Positions 36,301 through 64,000 of a stretch of 64,000 nucleotides of DNA are shown here, one piece after another; position 1 is the first letter of the stretch; every line of letters begins with the position of its first letter. The position numbers were made by a program, and so were the translations under genes. Below the pieces are notes generated by a model that saw only the letters and a list, made by a program, of their open reading frames with translations, was not told the DNA's origin and ran no database searches. Location: assembly GCF_018139145.2 (NCBI RefSeq), contig NC_059477.1, forward strand, positions 42,779,502 through 42,843,501. The letters run 5' to 3'. Source of the DNA: Gymnogyps californianus. Its lineage: Eukaryota; Chordata; Aves; Accipitriformes; Cathartidae.

Positions 36301-36621
36301 CGTAGTAAAAGGGCACGTCAGTATTTGCTCACTTCTGCTCTCGTTGGGGTGAAGTCCCTTCTCCTGTTCCTACACAAGCTGCTTTGATTGGCTTCCAGCA
36401 GGACTTTTCCTTGTCTAGACTGCGTGTGTGCGTGTGTGCGCGTGCGTGCGTGCGTGTGCGTGCACGTGGGCGAGCCATGCGTGTTTACGAACGCCGCTTT
36501 CCTCTCCGCAGATCTTAGAAACCAGCCGTACCGACGGGCCGACGCGGTGAGGAGAAGCGTCCGGCGGCGCTTTGATGATCAGAACTTGCGCTCTGCAAAC
36601 GGTGCTGAAATAACCATGTGA
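12295..36621 (+). CDS. FMNL2: Formin-like protein 2, C-terminal two thirds (exons joined, several alternative ends)
   Basis: FMNL2 is a diaphanous-related formin that nucleates and elongates linear actin filaments in lamellipodia and filopodia and is controlled by Cdc42/Rho-family GTPases. Sixteen constitutive exons total 2290 coding bases. With the alternative tails they give 793 (YHY), 801 (TQS-type), 791 (PMR-type) or 799 (ITM) residues. Domain order in this fragment: end of the GBD/DID armadillo region (about 1-100), coiled coil (about 100-205), FH1 with an 18-proline run (about 230-310), FH2 (about 325-715, with [10 protein letters not shown] lasso and [12 protein letters not shown] core), and DAD (about 740-775, RRRQ followed by GAIEDIIT). 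The N-terminal exons lie upstream of the window. Residues specific to FMNL2 ([19 protein letters not shown]) and the neighbour PRPF40A favour FMNL2 over its paralogue FMNL3, as I remember both. All introns are GT-AG. Confidence 0.97.
12370..16357 (+). other. FMNL2: FMNL2 intron
   Basis: Intron of about 4 kb. It includes a GC-rich patch near 14170-14300 and an unsupported 585-base open frame on the minus strand. I see no repeats beyond short T-runs. Confidence 0.8.
16358..16468 (+). CDS. FMNL2: FMNL2 exon: DID/armadillo region
   Basis: Acceptor ctccttgcag and donor GAT|GTGAGT; 111 bases, 37 codons, phase 0 to 0. It encodes [16 protein letters not shown] followed by [15 protein letters not shown], a helix pair of the diaphanous inhibitory domain fold. 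In the family this domain binds the C-terminal DAD to hold the formin closed. Confidence 0.97.
16469..17791 (+). other. FMNL2: FMNL2 intron
   Basis: 1.3 kb intron, fairly GC-rich around 17340-17520, with a CT-rich tract near 17022-17045. No gene or transposon recognised. Confidence 0.8.
17792..17941 (+). CDS. FMNL2: FMNL2 exon: end of DID and start of coiled coil
   Basis: Acceptor ggatttgcag and donor CAT|GTTAGT (less common but valid); 150 bases, 50 codons, phase 0. It encodes [18 protein letters not shown] and ends [12 protein letters not shown], passing from the inhibitory domain into the coiled coil. Confidence 0.97.
17942..19950 (+). other. FMNL2: FMNL2 intron
   Basis: 2.0 kb intron with an AT-rich 3' half. 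I see no repeat element, RNA gene or additional exon. Confidence 0.8.
19951..20052 (+). CDS. FMNL2: FMNL2 exon: coiled coil
   Basis: Acceptor gaataatag and donor CGG|GTAAGT; 102 bases, 34 codons, phase 0. It encodes [18 protein letters not shown] then [14 protein letters not shown], with a heptad-like spacing of leucine and isoleucine typical of the FMNL coiled coil. Confidence 0.97.
20053..21042 (+). other. FMNL2: FMNL2 intron
   Basis: 990-base intron. Apart from ordinary intron sequence I see nothing in it. Confidence 0.8.
21043..21358 (+). CDS. FMNL2: FMNL2 exon: end of coiled coil and first FH1 proline block
   Basis: Acceptor gcactctcag and donor GCAG|GTAAGA; 316 bases, phase 0 to 1. 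It starts [17 protein letters not shown], contains the [10 protein letters not shown] signature, then an Ala/Val/Gly-rich stretch, then a short proline block ([10 protein letters not shown]) opening the FH1 region. FH1 prolines bind profilin-actin. The stretch between KKGDGDI and the prolines differs most from the mammalian sequence I remember. Confidence 0.95.
21810..22013 (+). CDS. FMNL2: FMNL2 exon: main FH1 proline run
   Basis: Acceptor atttcgtag and donor GCAG|GTAAAA; 204 bases, phase 1 to 1. It starts QNGPV, followed by a methionine and 18 consecutive prolines, a second block of 6, then SAPPLPGT and [11 protein letters not shown]. These are profilin-binding and SH3/WW-ligand type tracts. 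The (CCN) repeat makes length variation likely. Confidence 0.96.
22014..25618 (+). other. FMNL2: FMNL2 intron
   Basis: 3.6 kb intron between FH1 and FH2 exons. It contains T-runs (around 22582-22601 and 23885-23900), a G-rich tract that fits the quadruplex pattern (23350-23378) and GC-rich patches near 23320-23420 and 24500-24600. No exon or transposon recognised. Confidence 0.8.
23350..23378 (+). other. Predicted G-quadruplex motif in FMNL2 intron
   Basis: Four G-runs of three or more are separated by loops of 4, 7 and 1 bases (GGG-cgat-GGGG-aggcggt-GGGG-a-GGGGGG). The motif lies on the sense strand, so it would also be present in the pre-mRNA. Confidence 0.6.
25619..25743 (+). CDS. FMNL2: FMNL2 exon: FH2 lasso
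   Basis: Acceptor ctgtctttag and donor GAG|GTATGA; 125 bases, phase 1 to 0. It encodes [18 protein letters not shown] then [14 protein letters not shown] and ERILE. This is the FH2 lasso/linker, with the tryptophan (FNW) that inserts into the partner subunit's post in FH2 dimers. Confidence 0.97.
25744..26398 (+). other. FMNL2: FMNL2 intron
   Basis: 655-base intron. Nothing recognisable beyond its splice sites. Confidence 0.8.
26399..26601 (+). CDS. FMNL2: FMNL2 exon: FH2 domain
   Basis: Acceptor tcctttttag and donor CACGT|GTAAGT; 203 bases, phase 0 to 2. It encodes [18 protein letters not shown], then [18 protein letters not shown], and ends [10 protein letters not shown] across the splice. 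The [14 protein letters not shown] segment is a core FH2 knob motif that contacts actin. Confidence 0.97.
26602..27770 (+). other. FMNL2: FMNL2 intron
   Basis: 1.2 kb intron with a moderately CpG-rich middle (27040-27180). No other feature seen. Confidence 0.8.
27771..28005 (+). CDS. FMNL2: FMNL2 exon: FH2 domain
   Basis: Acceptor tatcacgcag and donor CCG|GTGAGT; 235 bases, phase 2 to 0. It encodes [51 protein letters not shown] and [10 protein letters not shown], all standard FH2 knob and coiled-coil helices. Confidence 0.97.
28006..28671 (+). other. FMNL2: FMNL2 intron
   Basis: 666-base intron with nothing recognisable in it. Confidence 0.8.
28672..28740 (+). CDS. FMNL2: FMNL2 exon: FH2 domain (69 bases)
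   Basis: Acceptor tttacctgcag and donor GAG|GTAGGT; 23 codons, phase 0. It encodes [18 protein letters not shown] and KKILE, the helix before the GNYMN motif. Confidence 0.97.
28911..28991 (+). CDS. FMNL2: FMNL2 exon: FH2 GNYMN core
   Basis: Acceptor atcctggcag and donor CTG|GTAAGT; 81 bases, 27 codons, phase 0. It encodes [19 protein letters not shown] then [13 protein letters not shown] and FKLQSL are the most conserved FH2 motifs, and the lysine of FKLQSL belongs to the actin-binding post site. Confidence 0.98.
28992..29351 (+). other. FMNL2: FMNL2 intron
   Basis: 360-base intron. No feature seen other than the splice sites. Confidence 0.8.
29352..29481 (+). CDS. FMNL2: FMNL2 exon: FH2 domain
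   Basis: Acceptor tctccccag and donor GCAG|GTACCG; 130 bases, phase 0 to 1. It encodes [36 protein letters not shown] and VEKAAA. The donor is weaker than its neighbours, but the phase and the next exon confirm it. Confidence 0.96.
29656..29819 (+). CDS. FMNL2: FMNL2 exon: FH2 post region
   Basis: Acceptor tttcctag and donor CAG|GTATTT; 164 bases, phase 1 to 0. It encodes [19 protein letters not shown] (first codon split), [34 protein letters not shown]. This is the helical post of FH2. Confidence 0.97.
30101..30202 (+). CDS. FMNL2: FMNL2 exon: end of FH2
   Basis: Acceptor cgttttgtag and donor AAG|GTAAAC; 102 bases, 34 codons, phase 0. It encodes [19 protein letters not shown] then [15 protein letters not shown], a conserved FH2 C-terminal motif. 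Confidence 0.97.
30203..30698 (+). other. FMNL2: FMNL2 intron
   Basis: 496-base intron with no recognised feature. Confidence 0.8.
30699..30797 (+). CDS. FMNL2: FMNL2 exon: charged helix after FH2
   Basis: Acceptor tgataaatag and donor AAG|GTATGG; 99 bases, 33 codons, phase 0. It encodes [18 protein letters not shown] then [15 protein letters not shown], a long charged helix linking FH2 to the C-terminal regulatory region. Confidence 0.97.
30798..31703 (+). other. FMNL2: FMNL2 intron
   Basis: 906-base intron; ordinary sequence with no recognised element. Confidence 0.8.
31704..31827 (+). CDS. FMNL2: FMNL2 exon: DAD start, common donor for all alternative ends
   Basis: Acceptor tgctttcag and donor ACAG|GTAAAC; 124 bases, phase 0 to 1. 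It encodes [35 protein letters not shown] and AIEDIIT. The basic RRRQ cluster and GAIEDII form the diaphanous autoregulatory domain that binds the DID. Because it ends in phase 1, the next residue and the rest of the tail depend on which last exon is chosen (valine, alanine or aspartate). Confidence 0.97.
31828..33555 (+). other. FMNL2: FMNL2 intron before the alternative last exons
   Basis: 1.7 kb intron, AT-rich near 32840-32900. No exon, repeat or RNA gene recognised. Confidence 0.8.
33556..33647 (+). CDS. FMNL2: FMNL2 alternative last exon, YHY-type tail
   Basis: Acceptor tcccatgcag; 92 bases, entered in phase 1, ending in TAA. It encodes [19 protein letters not shown] (first codon split), then [11 protein letters not shown] and stop. 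This tail closely resembles the normal C-terminus of FMNL3 as I remember it, so it is probably the ancestral FMNL ending. The last residues are FHY rather than the mammalian YHY. Confidence 0.93.
33648..34720 (+). other. FMNL2: Probable 3' UTR of the YHY-type FMNL2 transcript
   Basis: Sequence between the YHY stop codon and just past the first good AATAAA (34697-34702). The end point is inferred from that signal and a T-rich stretch after it; no transcript evidence is available. Confidence 0.55.
34697..34702 (+). terminator. FMNL2: Polyadenylation signal AATAAA for the YHY-type transcript
   Basis: AATAAA lies 1.05 kb after the YHY stop, followed within 30-50 bases by a G/T-rich stretch (ggttatttgctctttcg). 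It is the first canonical signal after that exon. Confidence 0.6.
35004..35050 (+). CDS. FMNL2: FMNL2 alternative penultimate exon, PMR-type splicing
   Basis: The same exon cut at its internal donor AGG|GTAAGG: 47 bases, entered in phase 1 and left in phase 0, encoding [16 protein letters not shown]. Joined to 36512 it puts the ITM exon in a different frame (IL then [10 protein letters not shown] and stop at 36550). Total coding length with this splice is a multiple of three. Mammalian FMNL2 has, as I recall, an isoform ending PMR that fits this arrangement. Confidence 0.7.
35004..35119 (+). CDS. FMNL2: FMNL2 alternative last exon, TQS-type tail (read-through form)
   Basis: A strong T-rich acceptor (tttttctgtttag) precedes 116 bases entered in phase 1. 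They encode [16 protein letters not shown], then [15 protein letters not shown], then seven extra residues WQASLFT before TAG. In mammals, from memory, the protein stops right after TQS; here that position is TGG. The first 47 bases end at a good internal donor (AGG|GTAAGG at 35050/35051), so this open form arises only when that donor is not used. I see no AATAAA between this stop and 36511, so the transcript may run on into the ITM exon's UTR. Confidence 0.85.
36421..36469. repeat. TG/CG alternating simple repeat before the last exon
   Basis: About 50 bases of alternating pyrimidine-purine (TGCG, TGTG and TGCA units) end about 40 bases upstream of the acceptor of the ITM exon. Such tracts can form Z-DNA, and GU-rich RNA binds splicing regulators; any effect here is inference. 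Confidence 0.8.
36512..36621 (+). CDS. FMNL2: FMNL2 last exon, ITM-type tail (also PMR-type frame)
   Basis: Acceptor cctctccgcag; 110 bases in phase 1, ending in TGA. It encodes [19 protein letters not shown], then [17 protein letters not shown]. The basic helix extends the DAD; the serine in RRSVRRR matches a protein kinase C site reported for mammalian FMNL2. Entered instead in phase 0 from 35050, the first 39 bases read [12 protein letters not shown] and stop at 36550, so those bases appear to be coding in two frames. Confidence 0.95.
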
Positions 36622-37107
36622 GCTGGAGGCCCGCGGGTGTCGAGTAAAGGGGGTGCTTGAACGATACCTTGTCCGTGTGAACTCTGTGTTCTGCCACTCA
36701 TTTACAGCCTTGGGGACAGTCAAATTTACCTTCTAAAGGGCTCAAAGACCTAGAAAATGCATAGGAACGTCGGCGATGGGCTCTCCACTCAACCGTAGCT
36801 AACAAGTGCCTAAAATTGAAGTACCTGCTCAAATTAATCAAAGCAATAGGACTTGATTTGATTGGGTATCTTTTTACACCAATACATTACTCAGTATTTT
36901 TAACCAAAATGTAAAATACGTGTTGTTTTTGGGTGTTTAGTTTGGTTTGATTATATAAAAGTTTAGCGACTGGTCTCCTGTGGACCTGACCTGCGTCCCG
37001 ACTGGTTGTGAACAGGTAATGCTTGGACGTGCTCTGCTTTTAAACGCGTTCCTGTGCTGTCCACCGAGGGATTAACCTTGGCTTCAGCTGCACTTACTGG
37101 CCTTTTT

Positions 37108-37115
<8 letters not shown>

Positions 37116-37149
<34 letters not shown>
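37116..37149 (+). repeat. A34 homopolymer in FMNL2 3' UTR
   Basis: An uninterrupted run of 34 adenines directly after a T-rich block (7 T, C, 5 T). It lies in the sense strand of the predicted UTR and will attract oligo-dT priming in cDNA libraries. Confidence 0.9.
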
Positions 37150-37151
<2 letters not shown>

Positions 37152-38457
37152 AAGACATTTAAGGGCTTTCTCTATGGCATACGGAAAGAATTCCAAGAAG
37201 AGACCCGTCCCTTTTCCCGCCCCACGCAGACAGACTCCACGCCGCCATAGCTAGGATGTGGTGCCACGTCCGTCAGCGATGACGAGATGCACGGCAAACG
37301 AACACAAGTCTTCGCCTTGAGGTTGCGACGTTTGCGGCGTGCAACGCAGGGCGGAGGCGCGGGGGGTGCTGGGGGGGGGCAAACGCGTGGCGAACGCACG
37401 GAACGAGGAGGGTGGCTAAGGCACGTACTGCGTTCTTCAGCTAGAAGGCAGCTTTTGAATAACAGTGTATTTATTAATTAGCACTAAGGTATTAACATCT
37501 CAATAATCAGTATTAGGATTCTGAGGACGGTTGCGGTTCAGTTACTCGCGCAGAGAACCATCCTGTGCCCTGCTCTGTAGGATTAATACCCCGCTCCAAC
37601 TCCGCGTTCCTTGGACAATCCAGTTCAAATTCCCTGCTAAGGATCACTTGGTCAGCGAAGGGAAGCCCAGCCTAAAAATCCCGGTAGGTTATAGGTTATA
37701 CATCGCATTTTTAAAGCTTAAAAAGGGACATGAGACTCACTTCAGCAACGTTACACACCCCCCCGCTGCTAGTTTGCACCAGGATGCCGGAGCAGCAAGA
37801 CGAAGCCGAATTCGTGCCGGCAGGGTACGCGATCTTCTCGGCAGTGAAGAACTGGACTGAAGAGAAATTTGTACTTTCCAAGATACGTTTTGCTTACAGC
37901 TTACCTTTCCTGGTCTCACTGCATCAGTATGTTAATTGTAAAATTTATTGTATAGTATTTAACCACTGAATTTCTTTTTCTTTTATGTTGTGCTTATGTG
38001 AACCACTGGTGAAGGTCCCATTTTTTTTTTCCTTGGATAATGTGTAGTTATATGATAATCTGTTTTTAAATGTACAGATATTTTGCTACAAAATTGGTGC
38101 AGTTTTTTATGGTTTTTACACTTCTCTTTTATTCCCACTTCAGCCTCTGGGTAATATTGTAAATATTGTTTAAAAAAAAAAAAAATGCATCAGCCTGTGC
38201 TATACAATCTGAATGTTATTTTAACTTATAGTTTTTGTTTTTATATTTAACTAAATGGACAGTTTGGGGCTCAAAGCTACCACATTGACCTCTGCTTACC
38301 TATTTACAGGAAGTTTACTTTAAAAACTGCCACCTTCTTGCATTTACAGCAACGTGTACTTGACATGCTAAAGAGAACATGCCAAATCGCCTCTTGCTTC
38401 ACTGACAAGTGACAGAAGAGTATTTTAATCTGCGTAAGAAAATTGGACAATTAATTT

Positions 38458-38463
38458 AATAAA
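38458..38463 (+). terminator. FMNL2: Candidate upstream polyadenylation signal of FMNL2
   Basis: An AATAAA about 220 bases before the more likely distal signal. The downstream sequence is less clearly G/T-rich, so it is a secondary candidate. Confidence 0.35.
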
Positions 38464-38678
38464 TCGTTAGGCAAATGGTTAAAAGCACTAGCTCTCACAT
38501 TCTTAAGCTCAAAGGTATTCTTTTAATTGAAGACGAAAATTATCGTACAACTAGAATATAATGCTGGCATGTTCTCTTTAATATTTTTCTAGTAATAGAC
38601 CTGCTTCTTAGCAATATTAGAAGTGTTTTATAAAAGCAGTTCATGTTACTTTCCTGGTCTGTTCCTGGCATAAGATCA

Positions 38679-38684
38679 AATAAA
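38679..38684 (+). terminator. FMNL2: Distal polyadenylation signal of FMNL2
   Basis: AATAAA within gatcAAATAAActattt, with a G/T-rich downstream element (ggggcgtttttgtcac) starting about 30 bases later. It is the last canonical + strand signal before the G/C-rich intergenic stretch. Confidence 0.75.
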
Positions 38685-38700
38685 CTATTTACACTACTAC

Positions 38701-39899
38701 ACAGGAATCCATAGGGGCGTTTTTGTCACTTTTATGTGGTATTTCGCAGGTGCACACCTGGAGCCGTCAGCGGGGGCAGAGAAAGCCTGGCTGCTCCTTT
38801 GGTCTGGGGGCTTTTTGTTGTTGGTTTTTTTTTTCTTCTAAAACCACTCACTGTTTGCTTTTGTACCTCAGGTCACTCAGTGACTGTAAATGCCCCCGGG
38901 GCTTTTTTTTTTTTGCCCCCCCCCTTCTCTTGACCGAAGCGTGATCCTTTGGGGCTGTTGGGGAAAGGAAGGACGGGAACCCCCCAGGCCCTTTCGCACC
39001 CCCCTGCGGCGATCGCACCCTGGGCCGAGGCCGCCTTCACGGCAGGTTCACTGCCTGACCTCTGCTGCCAGCGATTAGCGACGCTGAAATCGTTCTCCAG
39101 GTAATTTGCAACATCAGTTTACTCCCAGCTATGGCACAGCCAGGCGAGCAAGAGGCCGAGGGGACCGAGTTCTGGATCGCTGTTCCTGCGGCGGGCACGT
39201 GCCGGGAGGTTCCTGGCCCAGGAAGAGAGACCTGCTGGTCCAGCAGATGCCAGCCCCTGTGTGAAAACGAGGGGCGAGGAGTATTTTGCCCTAAATACAT
39301 GAAAAACGACAGTACAAATAGAGAAGTACTAAACTTCTAAGAGAACAACTTCGTACTTTAGCCAAAAATTCAGATTTAGTGTTTAGAAGGGTTTAACAAA
39401 ATCACGCCAACGGAGCGCGGGGTGAGAGCGGGTGCGGAGCTGGCGCCCGGGGGCTGCGGGCTGGCAGTGGAACGAAAGCGGCACCGAGGGGCCCGGGAGC
39501 TGCGCAAGGGCTGTGCAGAACCAAGCGCAAATCAAATGCGGTCCAATTTAAACACGGTGACAGACACCGTTAACGCTTAAAAAGAACCACTCTTGCTAAA
39601 AATCCTTTCAAGGCAGAAATACGGAGTTTGAGCTCAGAGCTTCATTGTGCCGGCCAGGCAGGAGAGCACGCTGCCATGTAAGAGCACGGCTGGGCAGCAC
39701 GGGCGAGGCTACAAAGAGGAGGCTGTGACACAGGAAAGAGGAGGAAAAAACCAAACCAAACCCTGCAAGAAAGCCCGGACTCATTTCCCTTAAAAATTAA
39801 ATTATGCCTTGCCAGGATTGTTTTAAAAGCAGTCTCCTTTTCAGGTGCATTTCTTTTGCAAGACCCAATTAAGACATACAAAAAAAATCCATTAGAATA
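38701..39899. other. Intergenic gap between convergent FMNL2 and PRPF40A
   Basis: About 1.2 kb between the predicted 3' ends. It contains T- and C-runs (38826-38836, 38918-38928) and a GC-rich patch at 39410-39500. No open frame with splice or homology support, no CR1 and no RNA gene seen. Confidence 0.65.
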
Positions 39900-39919
39900 A
39901 TTTATATTTACAGGGGCTT

Positions 39920-39925
39920 TTTATT
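39920..39925 (-). terminator. PRPF40A: Distal polyadenylation signal of PRPF40A
   Basis: On the minus strand AATAAA is followed about 20-30 bases later by a U-rich, GU-containing element (TTTTTTTTGTATGTC). It is the last canonical signal before the intergenic gap. Confidence 0.55.
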
Positions 39926-42070
39926 TTTAATGGAAAAATAAAGGCAAACCTTTTAAAAGTAGTATTTACTTAGAAACAATTTTTTACTTAGGCAAGTTAT
40001 GCAAACGCAAGGCAATAGCAAAACATGGTATGTAAATTCTAATGTGCTTGCAAACCATTATGAGCTGTCGAGTTCTAAATTAGTTCAGCACGCTCTGCCT
40101 TCCAGCAGAGCAGCAACGTAAAAACCCACGTGGGACACGGCGAAGGGTTCCCCTCAGCTGCTCTGAACGCTCTCTTGGTCCGTTTTCCACTTGGGCATTG
40201 CTGCCTGCTACACTGTCTACAGGTTTCCATTTTCGAATATAAATCCAGGGAAGGGAATTTACAAGGTTAGCAAAATACGTATTTAAAAAGTCTCGGCCGA
40301 TTGTAAATAGTCCTGGGAGCGCCAACTGCTGCCCAGCCTTCCGTGCCTGGGAGAGCCACTTGCTACAGGGAGAAGCCGGGAACAAAGCTGCCACCAACAC
40401 TTCCGTCGGCCCCTTCCCAGACTTTGACATGAAACGCCACTGGATACAAAGAATTACCGCAAGTCCTGTTTGACCCAACTCGGGTCTTTTTTTTCCCCTC
40501 TAAAAATGGGTGATGAGCAACTACAATTCACTCCGCAGGGAAAACTGCCCCTATCAGAACGTGCTCTGTACGGATCAGCCTGGGAATCCCACATCCTCTC
40601 GGTAAAAAAAGGTGATGGGTTCCCGCTGAGTACGGCAGATCAGCTGTCACCCGCATTCTAGATTTCGAATGACTGATTTCAATCTCAAATCGTGTTCTTG
40701 AGAATGAGGTCAGCCCCCTCGCAAGCCAGCACGCTGTGAACTGCATCTTCAGGGTGTTTGTGCACTGGTAACAGCTCTCGTACGTTAGGGAAAAATGCAC
40801 TGAAAAGGAAGCTGAACGCTGAAGCCAGTCTTCAAATAGGTTCTGTGAGCACACACATTGCTTAAATCCAGCAAATCAGAAGACAGCGATAATTTCTCAG
40901 AGCTGTACAGAGCATTTAAAACCAGGAATAAATACTAGTACACACTAGAAGACAAGGTTTAATAATTGATAAAAATGTACAAAAATATTCCAATCAATCA
41001 GCGAGGTTTCCGACCGTGTACCACAGCAGCCCCTGCCTGCCACGCCGAGCAGGGCTGCAAAACCGTCCGGACCTGGCCAGAGGCGAGCAAAGAGGAGACG
41101 GGGCGCAAGCTTCTTCCTTCTCCCTTTTTAAGGGAGGTTCTAGACCCGGCTGCGCGGCTGCTGTTGAAACGCGGTGGTACATTCTTCAGCAGGCTCTTAA
41201 GGCAACACATTGAAATTCACTTACAATTTCATTTTTTAAGTTTTCTTAACGTGAAGATAAAACGCTGAAATAACACCCGTAGCTGTTCCGGATCGGGTTT
41301 TAGGGGAACAGGGGAGGCGGCTGTGACGGGCAGCATCCTCTGCTGGCGCCGCAACGAAGGGCCGGCCGCGTTCCCGTCAACCGCATTTCCAGGGCTTTGA
41401 AAATTTACCGTAAAAATTCACTCCGCGACGGTCCTTGGACAGGAATCCCAGCCAGGAAGTCGCGTCTTCGCCCAGGAGCTCAGCGTGGGTTTGGCCAGTG
41501 ACGCAGTTCACAGAAGAGCAGTTCCCGTATCTGGGGTGGGTTTTTTTTTTTTTTGCAGTACAGATCAAGAAATGGATTCATTACTCCCCTTCCATCGCCT
41601 TCCCCTTTTCCAACATAAAAAACAAATCCATAAAACAAATTAAACCACAAGAAACTATATTAAGAATCTCTTTCTAAAAATGAAAAACTTTTACCTGGCT
41701 ACAGCAGCCAGGAAAACCAGCGTTACTACCTTTCTAGGAAGGACCGTACTTAAGAGATGCTTTGCTAGAAAGGTGCCAACACTTCCCTGGGCCTGCGGAC
41801 AAGCTCCAGCGAGCGCTGAAATGCCTTCCATCGTGGTGTTCCCTTCGGAGGGCTGCCTCCGCCGTGAGCCGAGCGCCCATCCTGCCCGGCAGGCCCAGGA
41901 CAGACGCTCGAGCTTCGCACTCGGAATTTCATTCGCTTTTCTAGATTTGATGCCAGGCCCGTAATAATAGTACTTGAATGTATTGATGCGGTAAAACGAA
42001 AACCCCCTGGTATTTCAACAATGGAACTCAGGATATCGGAACCCACGTCCTGAATTAGACATTGGTTTCT

Positions 42071-42076
42071 TTTATT
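42071..42076 (-). terminator. PRPF40A: Proximal polyadenylation signal of PRPF40A
   Basis: Minus-strand AATAAA (in GCATAATAAAAGAAACC) 38 bases after the stop codon, followed by CAATGTCTAA and a GT-rich stretch. It could produce a message with a very short 3' UTR. Confidence 0.5.
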
Positions 42077-42114
42077 ATGCCACAATGTAAACATATTTGG
42101 TATAAATAATGTTC

Positions 42115-63691
<21,577 letters not shown>

Positions 63692-64000
63692 CTATAATTA
63701 AATAGTATTTCAGATATATTTTATGACATTTTAAACATAAAATATGAGGATTCTTTTATTTTTATTTAAAAGCAATTACCTGGTACTAGCTTTTAATTCA
63801 AAAAAACCCTTTTAAGCACTTGGCAACAAGAAGAAAGATAGGTTTGTAGAATTCTCATTCCTTTCATTACACTCCTACAAAATGGACATTAGGAATAACA
63901 TGTCTACAGATTCCAAAGTCTGATAGGAAATATTAACAAAGACGACCATTTAAACTACAAAAGAACAACAGCAAATGATAAGGTGTGTGATCTGTTAATA
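63692..64000 (-). other. PRPF40A: PRPF40A intron continuing beyond the window
   Basis: About 300 bases of AT-rich intron. No further exon seen. Confidence 0.8.

Larger units (their letters stand above)
36622..38700 (+). other. FMNL2: FMNL2 distal 3' UTR
   Basis: About 2.1 kb from the ITM stop to just past the AATAAA at 38679. It holds a 34-base A run (37116-37149), a G- and CpG-rich segment (about 37240-37420) and several AU-rich stretches (for example tatttatta at 37469). The end is inferred from the poly(A) signal. Confidence 0.75.
39900..42114 (-). other. PRPF40A: PRPF40A 3' UTR
   Basis: Minus-strand sequence after the stop codon down to the distal AATAAA at 39920-39925. A proximal AATAAA at 42071-42076 would end the message after only about 60 bases. 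The extent is inferred from poly(A) signals only. It includes a T11-12 run (plus strand, around 41541) and moderately CpG-rich stretches. Confidence 0.5.

Overview
The window looks like nuclear DNA of a bird. It carries two multi-exon, GT-AG spliced vertebrate genes, short introns, very little transposon sequence, and one 5'-truncated CR1 LINE with the 3' end typical of birds (two ATTCTRTG units). I cannot name the species. The two genes are convergent (tail to tail): the 3' two thirds of FMNL2 (formin-like 2) on the + strand, and most of PRPF40A (U1-associated splicing factor, Prp40 homologue A) on the - strand. This matches the human 2q23 neighbourhood as I remember it.

Layout. 1-12294: one large FMNL2 intron with no exon that I can support; it holds a MITE-like inverted repeat near 829-921. 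12295-31827: sixteen constitutive FMNL2 exons, covering the end of the GTPase-binding/DID region, the coiled coil, proline-rich FH1, the whole actin-nucleating FH2 and the start of the DAD. 33556-36621: a set of alternative last exons giving different C-termini; I call them YHY, TQS, PMR-like and ITM, after the mammalian isoform endings I remember. 36622 to about 38700: distal FMNL2 3' UTR. About 38700-39900: intergenic gap of about 1.2 kb. About 39900-42114: PRPF40A 3' UTR, with a distal and a proximal poly(A) signal. 42115-63691: twenty-four PRPF40A exons (849 residues plus stop), read right to left. They encode a Met/Pro-rich segment, two WW domains, an Ala/Thr-rich linker, the FF-domain array and a Lys/Ser/Arg-rich tail. 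The 5' ends of both genes lie outside the window.

The two proteins do different jobs: FMNL2 nucleates and elongates actin filaments at the cell front, and PRPF40A bridges splice sites in the nucleus. Nothing suggests that they act together. The paralogues FMNL3 and PRPF40B are, as I recall, also neighbours in mammals, so the pairing is probably an old duplicated block.

All exon borders were set by hand from splice sites, reading phase and remembered family sequence. Every exon length fits its neighbours' phase and the totals are multiples of three. I found no novel gene system. The most interesting points are the FMNL2 alternative last exons (one exon apparently usable in two frames, and loss of the TQS stop), the very short PRPF40A exons, and an unexplained CpG-rich open stretch in the last PRPF40A intron.
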